Notes under the pieces: model-generated | What the model saw: the letters and a program-made list of their open reading frames with translations, nothing else | Told to the model about the DNA's origin: nothing | Database searches by the model: none | Assembly (NCBI GenBank): GCA_020638675.1 | Contig: JACKID010000001.1 | Coordinates: 1,674,001-1,738,000, forward strand | From: Planctomycetota bacterium | GTDB lineage: Bacteria > Planctomycetota > UBA8742 > UBA2392 | DNA: 64,000 nt | Reading direction: 5' to 3' | Position numbers and translations under genes: made by a program | Shown here: positions 44,079-52,044 of the stretch, one piece after another | Layout of the letters: the number at the start of each line of letters is the position of its first letter | Position numbering within the stretch: the stretch's first letter is position 1

Positions 44079-44826
44079 GCAGTACATTCGCCCCAACACG
44101 TTTCCGCTCGGCATCAAGATGGTCGAGCGCGAAGAAGACATTCCCGAGAAGGCCAAGCGCCCCGGGCGCGACCTGCACGTGGACAGCGCGCTGTGCCAGG
44201 GCATGAGCATCTCGCGCCACTACGGTTGGACGGTGGCGGTCAGCCGCAAGGACATCTCCTGCCCGATCGGCGCGACGCTGTTCGGGTTGCAGCCCAAGGT
44301 GGACCACTTCGTGCAGGGGCACTGCTGCGCGGGTATGTACACGAAGGACGCCGCCGCGGGGGCAAAGACCGAGGCCGCCGCGTCGTGCTTTGACTTCGGC
44401 AAGTACTACGCGATGGTCAGCGGGCCGCTCAACCGCATCGACTTCGAGCCCGACGTCGTGCTGGTGTTCGGCAACCCGGCGCAGGTGATGCGCATGGTGA
44501 CCGGCGCGCTGTGGGAGAGTGGGGGATACATCCACAGCAAGTTCAGCGGGCGCACGGACTGTGCGGATGAAGTGATCGAGACTATGCAGACGAACAAGCC
44601 GCAGGTGATCCTGCCCTGCTACGGCGACCGCATTTTCGCGCAGACGCAAGATCATGAAATGGCGTTCAGCTTCCCGTACGCCTTCGCGCAAACGCTGATC
44701 GACGGTCTGGAAGGAACCCACAAAGGTGGCGTGCGTTACCCGATCCCGAACTACCTGCGCTACACCGGGACGTTCCCGCCGAGCTACGAAGAGCTGCGTA
44801 AATACTGGCCGGAGGACGGCAGTTGA
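44032..44826 (+). CDS. DUF169 family protein
   Basis: A 264-residue protein. Conserved DUF169 features: LGIKMVEREEDIPEKAKRPG (about 25-45), LCQGMSISRHYGWTVAV, CPIGATLFGLQ, CCAGMY and LVFGNPAQVMRMVTGALWESGG. Members are found in archaea and bacteria and their function is not well established; the pattern of Cys and His suggests a metal or cofactor. ATG at 44032 has GGAGAG upstream and begins inside the lgt frame. Its stop codon TGA is the first three bases of the heptad repeat at locus C. Confidence 0.8.
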   Translation: MTTATVNPASLNQAIEQYIRPNTFPLGIKMVEREEDIPEKAKRPGRDLHVDSALCQGMSISRHYGWTVAVSRKDISCPIGATLFGLQPKVDHFVQGHCCAGMYTKDAAAGAKTEAAASCFDFGKYYAMVSGPLNRIDFEPDVVLVFGNPAQVMRMVTGALWESGGYIHSKFSGRTDCADEVIETMQTNKPQVILPCYGDRIFAQTQDHEMAFSFPYAFAQTLIDGLEGTHKGGVRYPIPNYLRYTGTFPPSYEELRKYWPEDGS

Positions 44827-44851
44827 TGGTTTGTGGTTTGTAGTTTGTGGT
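44824..44851. repeat. Left arm of locus C, four heptads
   Basis: Units TGATGGT, TTGTGGT, TTGTAGT, TTGTGGT at exact 7-base spacing. The first unit contains the stop codon (TGA, 44824-44826) of the DUF169 gene. Confidence 0.8.
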
Positions 44852-44853
44852 GA

Positions 44854-45231
44854 CTACTTGCGTGACTTGCGTGCAGTGAGTGCCTTGCGCAGTGCGACAA
44901 GCATTCGGGCGATCTCGTCGCCCACCGTGAGGAGGCTGGTTACCTCATCGGAAGTGGCAAACCCTTGGCGTTGCGCGATGATGAGCTGCGTTTTGACTTC
45001 CATCAACGAGCCGAGAGCAATCGCCAGAAAACGAAGGAAGTCGCCATCGTTCCGCCGTCCTTGTCCTTCCGCGATGTTTGAAGGTATCGAAACCGCCGCA
45101 CGGCGAATCTGGTTTGTCAGCCCGAACACTTCATCCTTGGGCCAGCGTTTCGTCACTGCGTAGACGCCATCCACGAGGTCCAAGGCGCGCTGCCAAACCT
45201 GAAGATCCTCCAGTGAGCCCTTTTGCGCCAT
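44854..45231 (-). CDS. Four-helix-bundle protein of the 23S rRNA intervening-sequence (S23/IVP) family
   Basis: A 125-residue all-helical protein. The family pattern is clear: DLQVWQRALDLVDGVYAVTK (9-28), WPKDEVFGLTNQIRRAAVSI (30-49), PSNIAEGQGRRNDGDFLRFL (50-69) and LGSLMEVKTQLIIAQRQGF. This family (TIGR02436 / 23S_rRNA_IVP) occurs inside intervening sequences of 23S rRNA genes and as free genes, and is related to the Avd accessory protein of diversity-generating retroelements; its role is unknown. A basic tail (RKALTARKSRK) suggests RNA or DNA contact. Ribosome site GAAGGGCA. Entirely enclosed by the heptad arms of locus C. Confidence 0.9.
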   Translation of the reverse strand: MAQKGSLEDLQVWQRALDLVDGVYAVTKRWPKDEVFGLTNQIRRAAVSIPSNIAEGQGRRNDGDFLRFLAIALGSLMEVKTQLIIAQRQGFATSDEVTSLLTVGDEIARMLVALRKALTARKSRK

Positions 45232-45239
45232 TGCCCTTC

Positions 45240-45274
45240 ACCACCAACTACAAACCACAATCCACGAACTGCAG
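45240..45274. repeat. Right arm of locus C, five heptads
   Basis: Units ACCACCA, ACTACAA, ACCACAA, TCCACGA, ACTGCAG at exact 7-base spacing. It abuts the stop codon (TAA on the minus strand, 45277-45275) of the acyl-CoA ligase gene. Confidence 0.8.
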
Positions 45275-46888
45275 TTAACTCGGCTCCGGCATTTCCCTTA
45301 GCACGCGCTTGAGCGGCTTGCCTACGTGGTTCTTGGGGATCTCGTGCACGACGTGGTAGCGGCGGGGGTGCTTGTAGCTGGCGAGGTGCGGCTCAACGAA
45401 GCTGGGCATGTCGGCGACTTCCGTCGGTACGCCTTCTTTCAGTACGAGATACGCCACGGGAACTTCACCGTCGCTTGAATCCGGAATGCCAACGACCGTT
45501 GCTTCCTTCACGGACGGATGTGTGAGCAGCACCGCTTCCACTTCGCTCGGCGCGACGCTGTAGCCGCGGAATTTGATCAGGTCCTTCAGGCGATCCACGA
45601 TTCGCAGGTACCCCTCTTCATCGAAGCGCCCGATGTCGCCCGTGCGCAGCCATGCACCACTCAGCACTGTGGCGCGGGTGTCCTGCGGGCGGCTCCAGTA
45701 CCCGAGCATTACCTGCGGCCCGCGCACCTGGATTTCACCTTCGCCGTCGGTGATCGGCGTCTCTGGCGCATCCGGCCTGCATAGTCGCAACTCTGTGCCC
45801 GGCAGCGGTACCCCGACGGTTCCCAGCTTCACGTGCTCCGGCGGGTTGTTGGTGACCTCCGGAGATGCTTCGGTCAGCCCGTAGCCGTTCACCATCGGCA
45901 CACCCGGGACGCACTTCGCCCAGCGCTCGTTCAGCGAGCTGTCGATCAGCATCGCCCCCGCCTTCACGTACCGCAGCGACGAGAACACGTCGCTCGCCTC
46001 GTCGCCGGCCGAATCCAGCAGGCGCTGGAACATCGTTCCGCTGCCGTAGGCGATGGTCACGCCGTGACGCTCGATCAGCTCAATGACCTGCACGGCGCTG
46101 AACTGCGGCACAAGGGCAATCGTCGCCCCCGCAAGGATGGCCGAGTTCATCACGCAGCACATGCCCCACGTGTGGTACAGCGGCAGCGCGCCAAGGATCA
46201 CGTCCTGCGGCGTCCAGCGGAACCACATGTTGTTCTGCTCGGCGTTGGCGACGAGGTTGCGGTGGCTCATCATCGCGATCTTGCTTCCGCCGGTGGTGCC
46301 GCTGGTGAACTGCAGCACGGCGATATCCATGTCGATCCGCTGCACCGAATCTTCGGGCTCGCCCAGAACGTCCGGCAGCAGTGACTCGTCGCCGCGGCCG
46401 GAGTTGAACTCGGCGCCTGGGCGCACGAAGTAGGTCTTGGGCTCGCGAATGTGTGCGCGCACGCGCGCGGCCTCGAATTCGCCGGCGGCTTCGCCGGCAA
46501 CGAATGCGGCTCGCGGCTCGATCACGCGCAGCGCCTCGGACAGCTCGTCGCGCGTCAGGTTCGGGTTGACGGCCACGGGAATCATGTCGGCGCGCAAAGC
46601 CGCGTAGTACTGCAGGATGAATTCGGGGCAGTTCGGAAGACACAGCATGACGCGGTCGCCGCGCTTGCCCTTGGCGAATCCGCGCGAGCGCAGCACGCTC
46701 GCACCGATCTTCACCTGACGCCAGAGCTGGCCGTAGGTAATGATCTGCTGCTCATACAGGATCGCGGGTTTTTCCGGATAGCGCTGCGCTGTCGCCTGCA
46801 GGTATTGCCACAGGTAGCGACGCAGCGGCTCATAGACGCGCTTGACGCCTTGTGGGTATTTCACCTGCCAGTCGAAAGGCTCTTTCAA
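45275..46888 (-). CDS. AMP-forming acyl-CoA ligase
   Basis: Activates a carboxylic acid, probably a fatty acid, to its CoA thioester via an acyl-adenylate. 537 residues. P-loop-like motif FTSGTTGGSK, then GYGLTEASPE, LRTGDIGRFDEEGYLRIVDR and the hinge LKDLIKFRGYSVAP; the catalytic Lys is in HVGKPLKRV near the end. The start is TTG at 46888, whose bases overlap the TGA stop of the thioesterase (TTGA), with GAGG about 10 bases upstream. Coupled translation with the thioesterase suggests a paired acyl-CoA synthesis/hydrolysis role. Its 3' end abuts locus C. Confidence 0.88.
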   Translation of the reverse strand: MKEPFDWQVKYPQGVKRVYEPLRRYLWQYLQATAQRYPEKPAILYEQQIITYGQLWRQVKIGASVLRSRGFAKGKRGDRVMLCLPNCPEFILQYYAALRADMIPVAVNPNLTRDELSEALRVIEPRAAFVAGEAAGEFEAARVRAHIREPKTYFVRPGAEFNSGRGDESLLPDVLGEPEDSVQRIDMDIAVLQFTSGTTGGSKIAMMSHRNLVANAEQNNMWFRWTPQDVILGALPLYHTWGMCCVMNSAILAGATIALVPQFSAVQVIELIERHGVTIAYGSGTMFQRLLDSAGDEASDVFSSLRYVKAGAMLIDSSLNERWAKCVPGVPMVNGYGLTEASPEVTNNPPEHVKLGTVGVPLPGTELRLCRPDAPETPITDGEGEIQVRGPQVMLGYWSRPQDTRATVLSGAWLRTGDIGRFDEEGYLRIVDRLKDLIKFRGYSVAPSEVEAVLLTHPSVKEATVVGIPDSSDGEVPVAYLVLKEGVPTEVADMPSFVEPHLASYKHPRRYHVVHEIPKNHVGKPLKRVLREMPEPS

Positions 46889-47289
46889 GCGTACAGCCTC
46901 ACGAACTCTTTCGGAACCGGCGTCGGTCTGCCGGTAGTCGCATCGGTGTAGACGACCACAACTTCCGCCTTCGCGGCCGGCTCGCTGTCGCCGACGCGTG
47001 TGATGGCGTGCGCCACGGTGATGCTGGTGTTGCCGACCCTGGCCACCTGTGTGGTTACAAGCGCACGGTCGCCCAGCTTGAGCGCTTTGTGGTAGTCGAT
47101 TCCCGTATGCACAGTCATGAACTGGACGCCCCACGCGTCCATGATGGACAAGTAGTCAAAGCCCTTGTCCTGCAACAGCTTACTACGTCCGTGCTCAAGC
47201 CAGTTGAGATAAACCGCGTTATTGACGTGGTTGTATACGTCCAGCTCGTAGCTGCGCACCTCTACTTCGTAGCTGCTCACATATGCCAT
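46885..47289 (-). CDS. Acyl-CoA thioesterase, hotdog fold
   Basis: A 134-residue 4-hydroxybenzoyl-CoA thioesterase-type (YbgC/FadM-like) enzyme. The active Asp is Asp17 in YELDVYNHVNNAVYLNWLE, in the usual N-terminal helix context. The GDRALVTTQVARVGNTSI and ITVAHAI strands match the fold. It hydrolyses acyl-CoA esters. It is the first gene of the pair with the acyl-CoA ligase, driven by a good promoter 33 bases upstream. Confidence 0.88.
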   Translation of the reverse strand: MAYVSSYEVEVRSYELDVYNHVNNAVYLNWLEHGRSKLLQDKGFDYLSIMDAWGVQFMTVHTGIDYHKALKLGDRALVTTQVARVGNTSITVAHAITRVGDSEPAAKAEVVVVYTDATTGRPTPVPKEFVRLYA

Positions 47290-47321
47290 GAAAACAGTCG
47301 CAAACCCTTAGGTGGGGCGAG

Positions 47322-47350
47322 ATTGTATCAACATGCGACCGGATTGTCCG
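47322..47350 (-). promoter_or_regulatory. Promoter of the thioesterase-ligase operon
   Basis: Minus strand: CGGACA (47350-47345), 17 bases, TACAAT (47327-47322). The -10 is 5 of 6 and the -35 is 4 of 6. Leader of roughly 25 bases to the thioesterase start. Confidence 0.6.
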
Positions 47351-47354
47351 AAAA

Positions 47355-47388
47355 AGGACAAGGGCGACCGGTTTCCCGATCGCCCTTG
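47355..47388 (-). terminator. Orphan intrinsic terminator
   Basis: A 9-bp stem, CAAGGGCGA with TCGCCCTTG (47359-47367 and 47380-47388), followed on the minus strand by TCCTTTTTC. Its position upstream of the promoter above means it ends some other minus-strand transcript, yet no minus-strand gene lies upstream. Confidence 0.65.
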
Positions 47389-47653
47389 CCGGAGTAAAGG
47401 CCTTGAAGATACCGCCCCCCCTTAACTAGCGACATCTCCCACAGCGGCCTTGGCTCTTATCGTTGGTGCCGCTCTCGCGACGTGTGGAAAGGTAACCTGT
47501 GTCTATCACGCCAGTTTCACCGAGCAGTCGTTTTTGGTGACATTCTTTCTGACGCATCCGTGACGCAAATCCTGCTCAGATCGCAGCATGTGAAACCGGA
47601 TTCGCTGCAGCCGCTGCGCCTCTGGTGCCGATTCAGCCGCGGGAGAACACGCA
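47389..47653. other. Intergenic region, possible small minus-strand RNA
   Basis: 265 bases without a credible ORF, bounded by the orphan terminator. AAGGCC and GGCCTT (minus strand, about 47400-47455) could form a stem just before the terminator. Otherwise nothing identified. Confidence 0.3.
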
Positions 47654-47890
47654 GTGCGGGGCATTGTCGGCTACATCTTCTTCTTCACCATAGGCCTGGT
47701 CAGCGCCGGCGCCTACTTCTACCAATTGCATCCCGAAGCTTCCATGGATGCCGATCTGCCCCGCCTGCGAAAAGATGTCGACGACGCGGTCGAGCGCGGC
47801 AAGCGCCTCCGCGACGCATGGGACAAGTCCAGCCCGCCCGACGAGGCCAGCACGGTCAAGCCCGGCAAAGAGTCCGTCCGCAAGGACTGA
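47654..47890 (+). CDS. Small single-pass membrane protein
   Basis: A 78-residue protein starting at GTG 47654 with a GGGAGAAC ribosome site. One transmembrane segment (about 3-22, VGYIFFFTIGLVSAGAYFY), then a charged helical tail (LPRLRKDVDDAVERGKRLRD) and a Lys/Glu-rich end. It lies 80 bases upstream of the tricorn-like gene on the same strand and might be co-expressed. No family recognised. Confidence 0.6.
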   Translation: MRGIVGYIFFFTIGLVSAGAYFYQLHPEASMDADLPRLRKDVDDAVERGKRLRDAWDKSSPPDEASTVKPGKESVRKD

Positions 47891-47970
47891 CCGCTCCCGA
47901 AAACTCCAAGAGGCTGGTGGCTCCGTGGCTTTCATTTCGTATGAAGGGAAGCCCTCGCATCGGAGTTGCA

Positions 47971-50900
47971 ATGAAATATCTCACCGCCTTCGCGGCCGCG
48001 CTGTTGCTGGCCTGCCTCTCGATTCCATCACCGACGCTGATCGCCCAGAACGGCGGGCTGCCGGACGTTGCGCCGCACATCCTGGTGCAGCCGGCGTTGT
48101 CGCCTGACGGCAAGACGCTGGCGTTCGTCTACGACGGCGATATCTGGAGCGTTCCCGCGGAAGGCGGCACGGCACGCCGCCTCACCGTGACGGAGGACAA
48201 CGACGGCGACCCGCAGTTTTCGCCCGACGGCAAGTGGCTCGCGTTTCGCTCGCGCCGCTACGGCAGCGACGATGTGTTCGTGATGCCGGCCGGCGGCGGC
48301 GTGGCAACGCGCCTAACGTACGCAGACGCGAGCGACCAACCGGACTGCTGGCTGCCCGACAGTTCCGGCATCATATTCAGCAGCTACCGGCGCGAGGACA
48401 GCCGCGACCTGTGGATCGTGCGCCTGACCGGCGGCGAGCCGTGGCCCATCACGGGCGGCGGCTTCGGCGTGCACGAGTACGACGCGTCGATCAGCCCGGA
48501 CGGCAAGCACATCGCCTACTGCAACTCGGGCGGCAGCCCGGCGCGTCGCCGCATGTACAAGGGCACGGCCGACGGCGACATCTGGGTCTGCGACTTCGAC
48601 GGCACCTCCACCAGCAATCACCGGTGCGTGACGGACAACGCCAGCCACGACGCTTCGCCGGCGTGGCGCGACAACAACCTGCTGCTGTTCGTCAGCGCGG
48701 CGGGCGAAGACGGCAACAGCGAGCGCGTTTCGCACGTCGCGACGTTCGACCTGCGTAGCAACACCGTCGCTCGCGTCGGGGACCAGAAGCCGATTGACCC
48801 GAAGGATCTCACGATCGGCGGCGGGCTGGCGGCGCTCTGCAGCGGCAACTACGGCGGCTGGCAGCTCTACATCTGGAACATGATGGCCAACAACCCATTC
48901 AACGTGAAAGCGCCCGCGATCACGTTGGGAAGCGACGTGCGCCGCGCGGACTGGCAGAGCAGCACACTGACCACAGCCGACGAGTACGCAGTCAGCCCCG
49001 ATGGCAAGAAGATCGCGTTCATCGCGGGGGGCGACGTGTTCGTCATGCCCGCGGATGACGATGCCGTGCCGTTCCAGGTGACCGATACGGTTGACAAGGA
49101 AGTCTCGGTGGCGTGGGCGCAGGACAGTTCGCGTCTGTTCTTCGTCAAGCACCGCACGGGTGAAGTACAGGAAGTCGACTTGCAGGCACTGCTGTCCGGT
49201 GGGGCAAACGAGTACGTCGGCGGCAGCAAACTCGTCTTGCCCCGCAGTCACCCGACGGTTTCCGAAACCGGCTGGCTCTGGGTTGTCGAAAACGAAAAGA
49301 GCATCGAGCCGTACCAGTTCATCGGCAAAGAAGCCGACAAGCCGGCCGAGCAGCCGGTTGCGATCAAGGGAAACTTCCACGGCGCAGACCTGTGGGGCGG
49401 CGACGCGTTCCGGTTCAGCCCGGACGGGCGCTGGGTTGTCTACGATCAGCGCAATGAGCTCTACGACGACGTCATCATGGTCGCCGATACGACGACGGGC
49501 GAGACCCGCCCGGTGTCTCACCTGTTCGGCGACAGTGGCAGCGCCAGCTTCAGCCTGGATGGCAAGCGCATCGTGTTCGTGAACAACCAGGAAGGCAGCT
49601 ACGACCTGTACTCCGTCGAGCTCGCGCCGGAGCCGCCCGAGTTCAAGGAAGACAAGCTCGAGAAGCTGTTCAAGAAGGCGGAGAAGAAGGAAGAGCCCGA
49701 AGACAAGAAGGAAGGCGAAGACACGCCCGAGGTGAAGAAGCCGGCCAAGAAGAAGATCGAAGTGAAGATCGACTTTGACGGCATCCGCGACCGCGCAAAG
49801 CGCATCACCAGCCTGGACGGGCACGAGTGGTCGCCGATCGCGCTCTCGGACGGCAAGACCTACCTGTTCACCGGCAGCTCGCAGGGCCAGAGCAACATCT
49901 GGAAACTCACCATCGACCCGGACAAGGGCCCCGACCTGAAGCAGCTCACGCAAAGCAAGAGCAGCAAGGGCGGGCTCAGCATCAGCGCCGATGAAAAGAC
50001 GCTGTGGTACCTCGACGGCGGACGCATCAGCAGCATGCCCGTCGCCGGCGGCAAGACGACCACCTACGACTTCCGCATCGAGCAGCGCCGCAAGCGTGAC
50101 GAGCTGCGCAGCGCCGCATTTGACGAAGCGGCCTGGGTAATGGGCGAGTACTTCTACGACGACCACCACCACGGCATCGATTGGTACCACATGGCTGCGC
50201 GCTACAAGCAGGCGCTCGGCTCGGTCAGCACGGGCGATGAGTACGGCGCGCTGATGAACGACCTGCTCGGCGAGCTGAACAGCAGCCACCAGGGCTACTA
50301 CGCGTCCGACGCACGGCGCGACAACTACAACGAAAGCACCGGCTGCCTCGGGCTGCTGTTCGACGCCGTCGAGCTTTCGAAAGGCCGCTACAAGGTTGTC
50401 GAAGTGGTCAAGGACGGCCCCTGCGACCAGCCGGAAGGCGCGCCGAAAGTCGGTGAGTACCTGACCGCGATCAACGGGCAGCAACTGGAGTCCGTCAACC
50501 TGTCCGCCATTCTCGTCAGCAGCGTGGGCAAGAAGACCGTCCTGACGCTCCGCCCGGACGTGATCAGCGGCGAAGGCGAACACACCGTCGCGGTCAAGCC
50601 GATCAGCCGCGGCTCGGAGTACGAGCTGTTCTACCAGCGCTGGGTGCGTTTCCAGCGCACGCTGGTTGAGAAGCTCTCCGACGGGCGACTCGGCTACGTG
50701 CACATCCGCGCCATGGACGGCAGTTCGCTCGCCACCTTCAAGCACGAGCTGGGCGACGAAATGCTCGGCAAGGAGGGCGTGGTGATCGACGTGCGCTATA
50801 ACGGCGGCGGCTCCACGGCCGTGGACGTGCTTGAGATCCTGTACAAGAAGACCTGGCTGCGCCGCCAGTACGGCGGGATGAAGGACGTCAGCGAGAACAT

Positions 50901-51249
50901 CTACCGTTCGATCGCGCTGGAGAAGCCGAGCATCTTGCTGATCAACCAGGCCAGTTTCAGCAACGCCGAGATCATGGCCGAGGGTTTCAAGCGCCTCGGC
51001 ATCGGCAAGGTCGTGGGCGTTGACACGGCCGGCGGCTGCATCGGCACCGGCAGCTACAGCCTGATTGACGGCAGCCGCATGCGCCTGCCCAGCACCGGCG
51101 CGTACACGGTGGACGGCGACAACCTCGAGCTGTCAGGCCGCAAGCCCGATATCTTCATCGAGAACTCACCCGAAGAGCTGGACAAAGGCATCGACCGCCA
51201 GGCCGAACGCGCGGTAGGCGAGCTGTTGAAACAGATCGACGGGAAGTAG
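47971..51249 (+). CDS. Tricorn-like protease with beta-propeller and S41 domain
   Basis: A 1092-residue exported protein (signal peptide about 1-27). Residues 30-330 and 350-690 contain two runs of PD40/WD40-like beta-propeller blades (SPDGKTLAFVYDGDIW, SPDGKWLAFRSRRYGSDDVF, SPDGKKIAFIAGGDVFVMP). A Lys/Glu-rich insertion near 555-600 follows. The C-terminal part has a PDZ-like region and the S41 core with VVIDVRYNGGGS, nucleophile Ser997 in QASFSNAE and ENSPEELDKGID. Likely degrades peptides in the periplasm. ATG at 47971 with GGAG upstream. Confidence 0.9.
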   Translation: MKYLTAFAAALLLACLSIPSPTLIAQNGGLPDVAPHILVQPALSPDGKTLAFVYDGDIWSVPAEGGTARRLTVTEDNDGDPQFSPDGKWLAFRSRRYGSDDVFVMPAGGGVATRLTYADASDQPDCWLPDSSGIIFSSYRREDSRDLWIVRLTGGEPWPITGGGFGVHEYDASISPDGKHIAYCNSGGSPARRRMYKGTADGDIWVCDFDGTSTSNHRCVTDNASHDASPAWRDNNLLLFVSAAGEDGNSERVSHVATFDLRSNTVARVGDQKPIDPKDLTIGGGLAALCSGNYGGWQLYIWNMMANNPFNVKAPAITLGSDVRRADWQSSTLTTADEYAVSPDGKKIAFIAGGDVFVMPADDDAVPFQVTDTVDKEVSVAWAQDSSRLFFVKHRTGEVQEVDLQALLSGGANEYVGGSKLVLPRSHPTVSETGWLWVVENEKSIEPYQFIGKEADKPAEQPVAIKGNFHGADLWGGDAFRFSPDGRWVVYDQRNELYDDVIMVADTTTGETRPVSHLFGDSGSASFSLDGKRIVFVNNQEGSYDLYSVELAPEPPEFKEDKLEKLFKKAEKKEEPEDKKEGEDTPEVKKPAKKKIEVKIDFDGIRDRAKRITSLDGHEWSPIALSDGKTYLFTGSSQGQSNIWKLTIDPDKGPDLKQLTQSKSSKGGLSISADEKTLWYLDGGRISSMPVAGGKTTTYDFRIEQRRKRDELRSAAFDEAAWVMGEYFYDDHHHGIDWYHMAARYKQALGSVSTGDEYGALMNDLLGELNSSHQGYYASDARRDNYNESTGCLGLLFDAVELSKGRYKVVEVVKDGPCDQPEGAPKVGEYLTAINGQQLESVNLSAILVSSVGKKTVLTLRPDVISGEGEHTVAVKPISRGSEYELFYQRWVRFQRTLVEKLSDGRLGYVHIRAMDGSSLATFKHELGDEMLGKEGVVIDVRYNGGGSTAVDVLEILYKKTWLRRQYGGMKDVSENIYRSIALEKPSILLINQASFSNAEIMAEGFKRLGIGKVVGVDTAGGCIGTGSYSLIDGSRMRLPSTGAYTVDGDNLELSGRKPDIFIENSPEELDKGIDRQAERAVGELLKQIDGK

Positions 51250-51256
51250 GACTCAG

Positions 51257-51697
51257 GTGAAGGCAAGCCCGACAAGTGTTGTTCTGTTGGTGCTGGGTGC
51301 ACTGCTGCTATCGGGCTGCGGCGGCGGCGAGCCACAGATTGACACGAGGGTACGGCTCGAAACGGGTGGGTCTGGGCAAGACCTTGACCCCACGGTGCTT
51401 GAGCCAGACAGGCTGGCCAAGACCATTGCCGACCACGAGCTAGCAACCAAGCTGGTCGTTCGATTCACTGTCCATGATCCTGGCATGAAAGGCGTTGTCT
51501 ACCTGCACGTCTTCCAGCTCGGCGCATCGGGTGATGAGTGGGTGCTTGCCCACACATCACCCGATGCGTCGGCAAGCCCGGTGTTAAGCCAGCCCAAGTC
51601 AGCCATGAACCGGGATCGCTTTTTCCGAGTAGCGGCGGAGAAGATCTGCGCCATCGTTGATGCTGAACGCGAGAAGCTGTCCAAGGCGAAGCCATGA
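51257..51697 (+). CDS. Putative lipoprotein
   Basis: A 146-residue protein starting at GTG 51257. Signal peptide ends in LLSGC (lipobox, Cys21) followed by GGGEP. The rest is soluble with a beta-rich middle (KLVVRFTVHDPGMKGVVYLHVFQ) and a helical C-terminus. No family recognised. Starts 7 bases after the tricorn-like stop and overlaps the MazG-like start by 4 bases, so it belongs to the same transcript. Confidence 0.7.
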   Translation: MKASPTSVVLLVLGALLLSGCGGGEPQIDTRVRLETGGSGQDLDPTVLEPDRLAKTIADHELATKLVVRFTVHDPGMKGVVYLHVFQLGASGDEWVLAHTSPDASASPVLSQPKSAMNRDRFFRVAAEKICAIVDAEREKLSKAKP

Positions 51698-52011
51698 AGA
51701 TCTCCGAATTCCAGAAAGTCATCGAGGACACCTACGGCGAAAAGGACCGCAAGCGCGGGGTGGAAAGCACCTTCCTGTGGTTCAGCGAAGAGGTGGGGGA
51801 GCTTGCCCGCGCCATCAACGGGCGCACCACGCGCGAGAACCTAAGGCACGAGTTCGCCGACGTGCTGGCCTGGCTGACCACGCTCGCCAGCATCGCCAAC
51901 ATAGATCTGCAGGAAGTCGCCGAAGAGCGCTACGGCAAAGGCTGCCCCCGCTGCAAAGCCATCCCCTGCATGTGCGACGAAATCAAGCAACGCGCCTACC
52001 GCTGCGGGTGA
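51694..52011 (+). CDS. MazG-like nucleotide pyrophosphohydrolase with Cys tail
   Basis: A 105-residue all-helical NTP pyrophosphohydrolase. The MazG metal motif EExxE is in FSEEVGELARAI (about 30-41), and EFADVLAWL (about 53-61) gives the second acidic pair. The C-terminus has GKGCPRCKAIPCMC, four Cys that could bind zinc, unlike typical MazG. Hydrolyses aberrant nucleoside triphosphates. Coupled to the preceding lipoprotein (ATGA). Confidence 0.82.
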   Translation: MKISEFQKVIEDTYGEKDRKRGVESTFLWFSEEVGELARAINGRTTRENLRHEFADVLAWLTTLASIANIDLQEVAEERYGKGCPRCKAIPCMCDEIKQRAYRCG

Positions 52012-52044
52012 CCTCTACTTGCGGAACCCGGGTTCCTGTGCTGT

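Larger units (their letters stand above)
44819..45276. mobile_element. Heptad-arm element carrying a four-helix-bundle gene, locus C
   Basis: About 450 bases set precisely between two convergent stop codons. Outer 6-base direct repeats GCAGTT (44819-44824 and 45271-45276) look like a target duplication. Inside are facing arms of exact 7-base units enclosing a single minus-strand gene. The left arm read in reverse complement and the right arm match at 24 of 28 positions (ACCACxA, ACTACAA, ACCACAA...). No transposase or integrase is encoded. The layout recalls intervening sequences of 23S rRNA genes, which also carry this gene family between complementary ends. Confidence 0.6.

Noticed and set aside
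44854..45231. The four-helix-bundle gene as a sign of a 23S rRNA gene or a diversity-generating retroelement here
   Set aside because: No rRNA sequence, reverse transcriptase or template repeat occurs nearby.
48313..50745. Very long open frame on the minus strand opposite the tricorn-like gene
   Set aside because: It mirrors a GC-rich gene with clear motifs; the minus product has low-complexity Val/Arg/Ala/Asp runs. Similar mirror frames opposite shc, lgt, the Aro fusion, dnaA, gap, alaS and hldD were rejected for the same reason.
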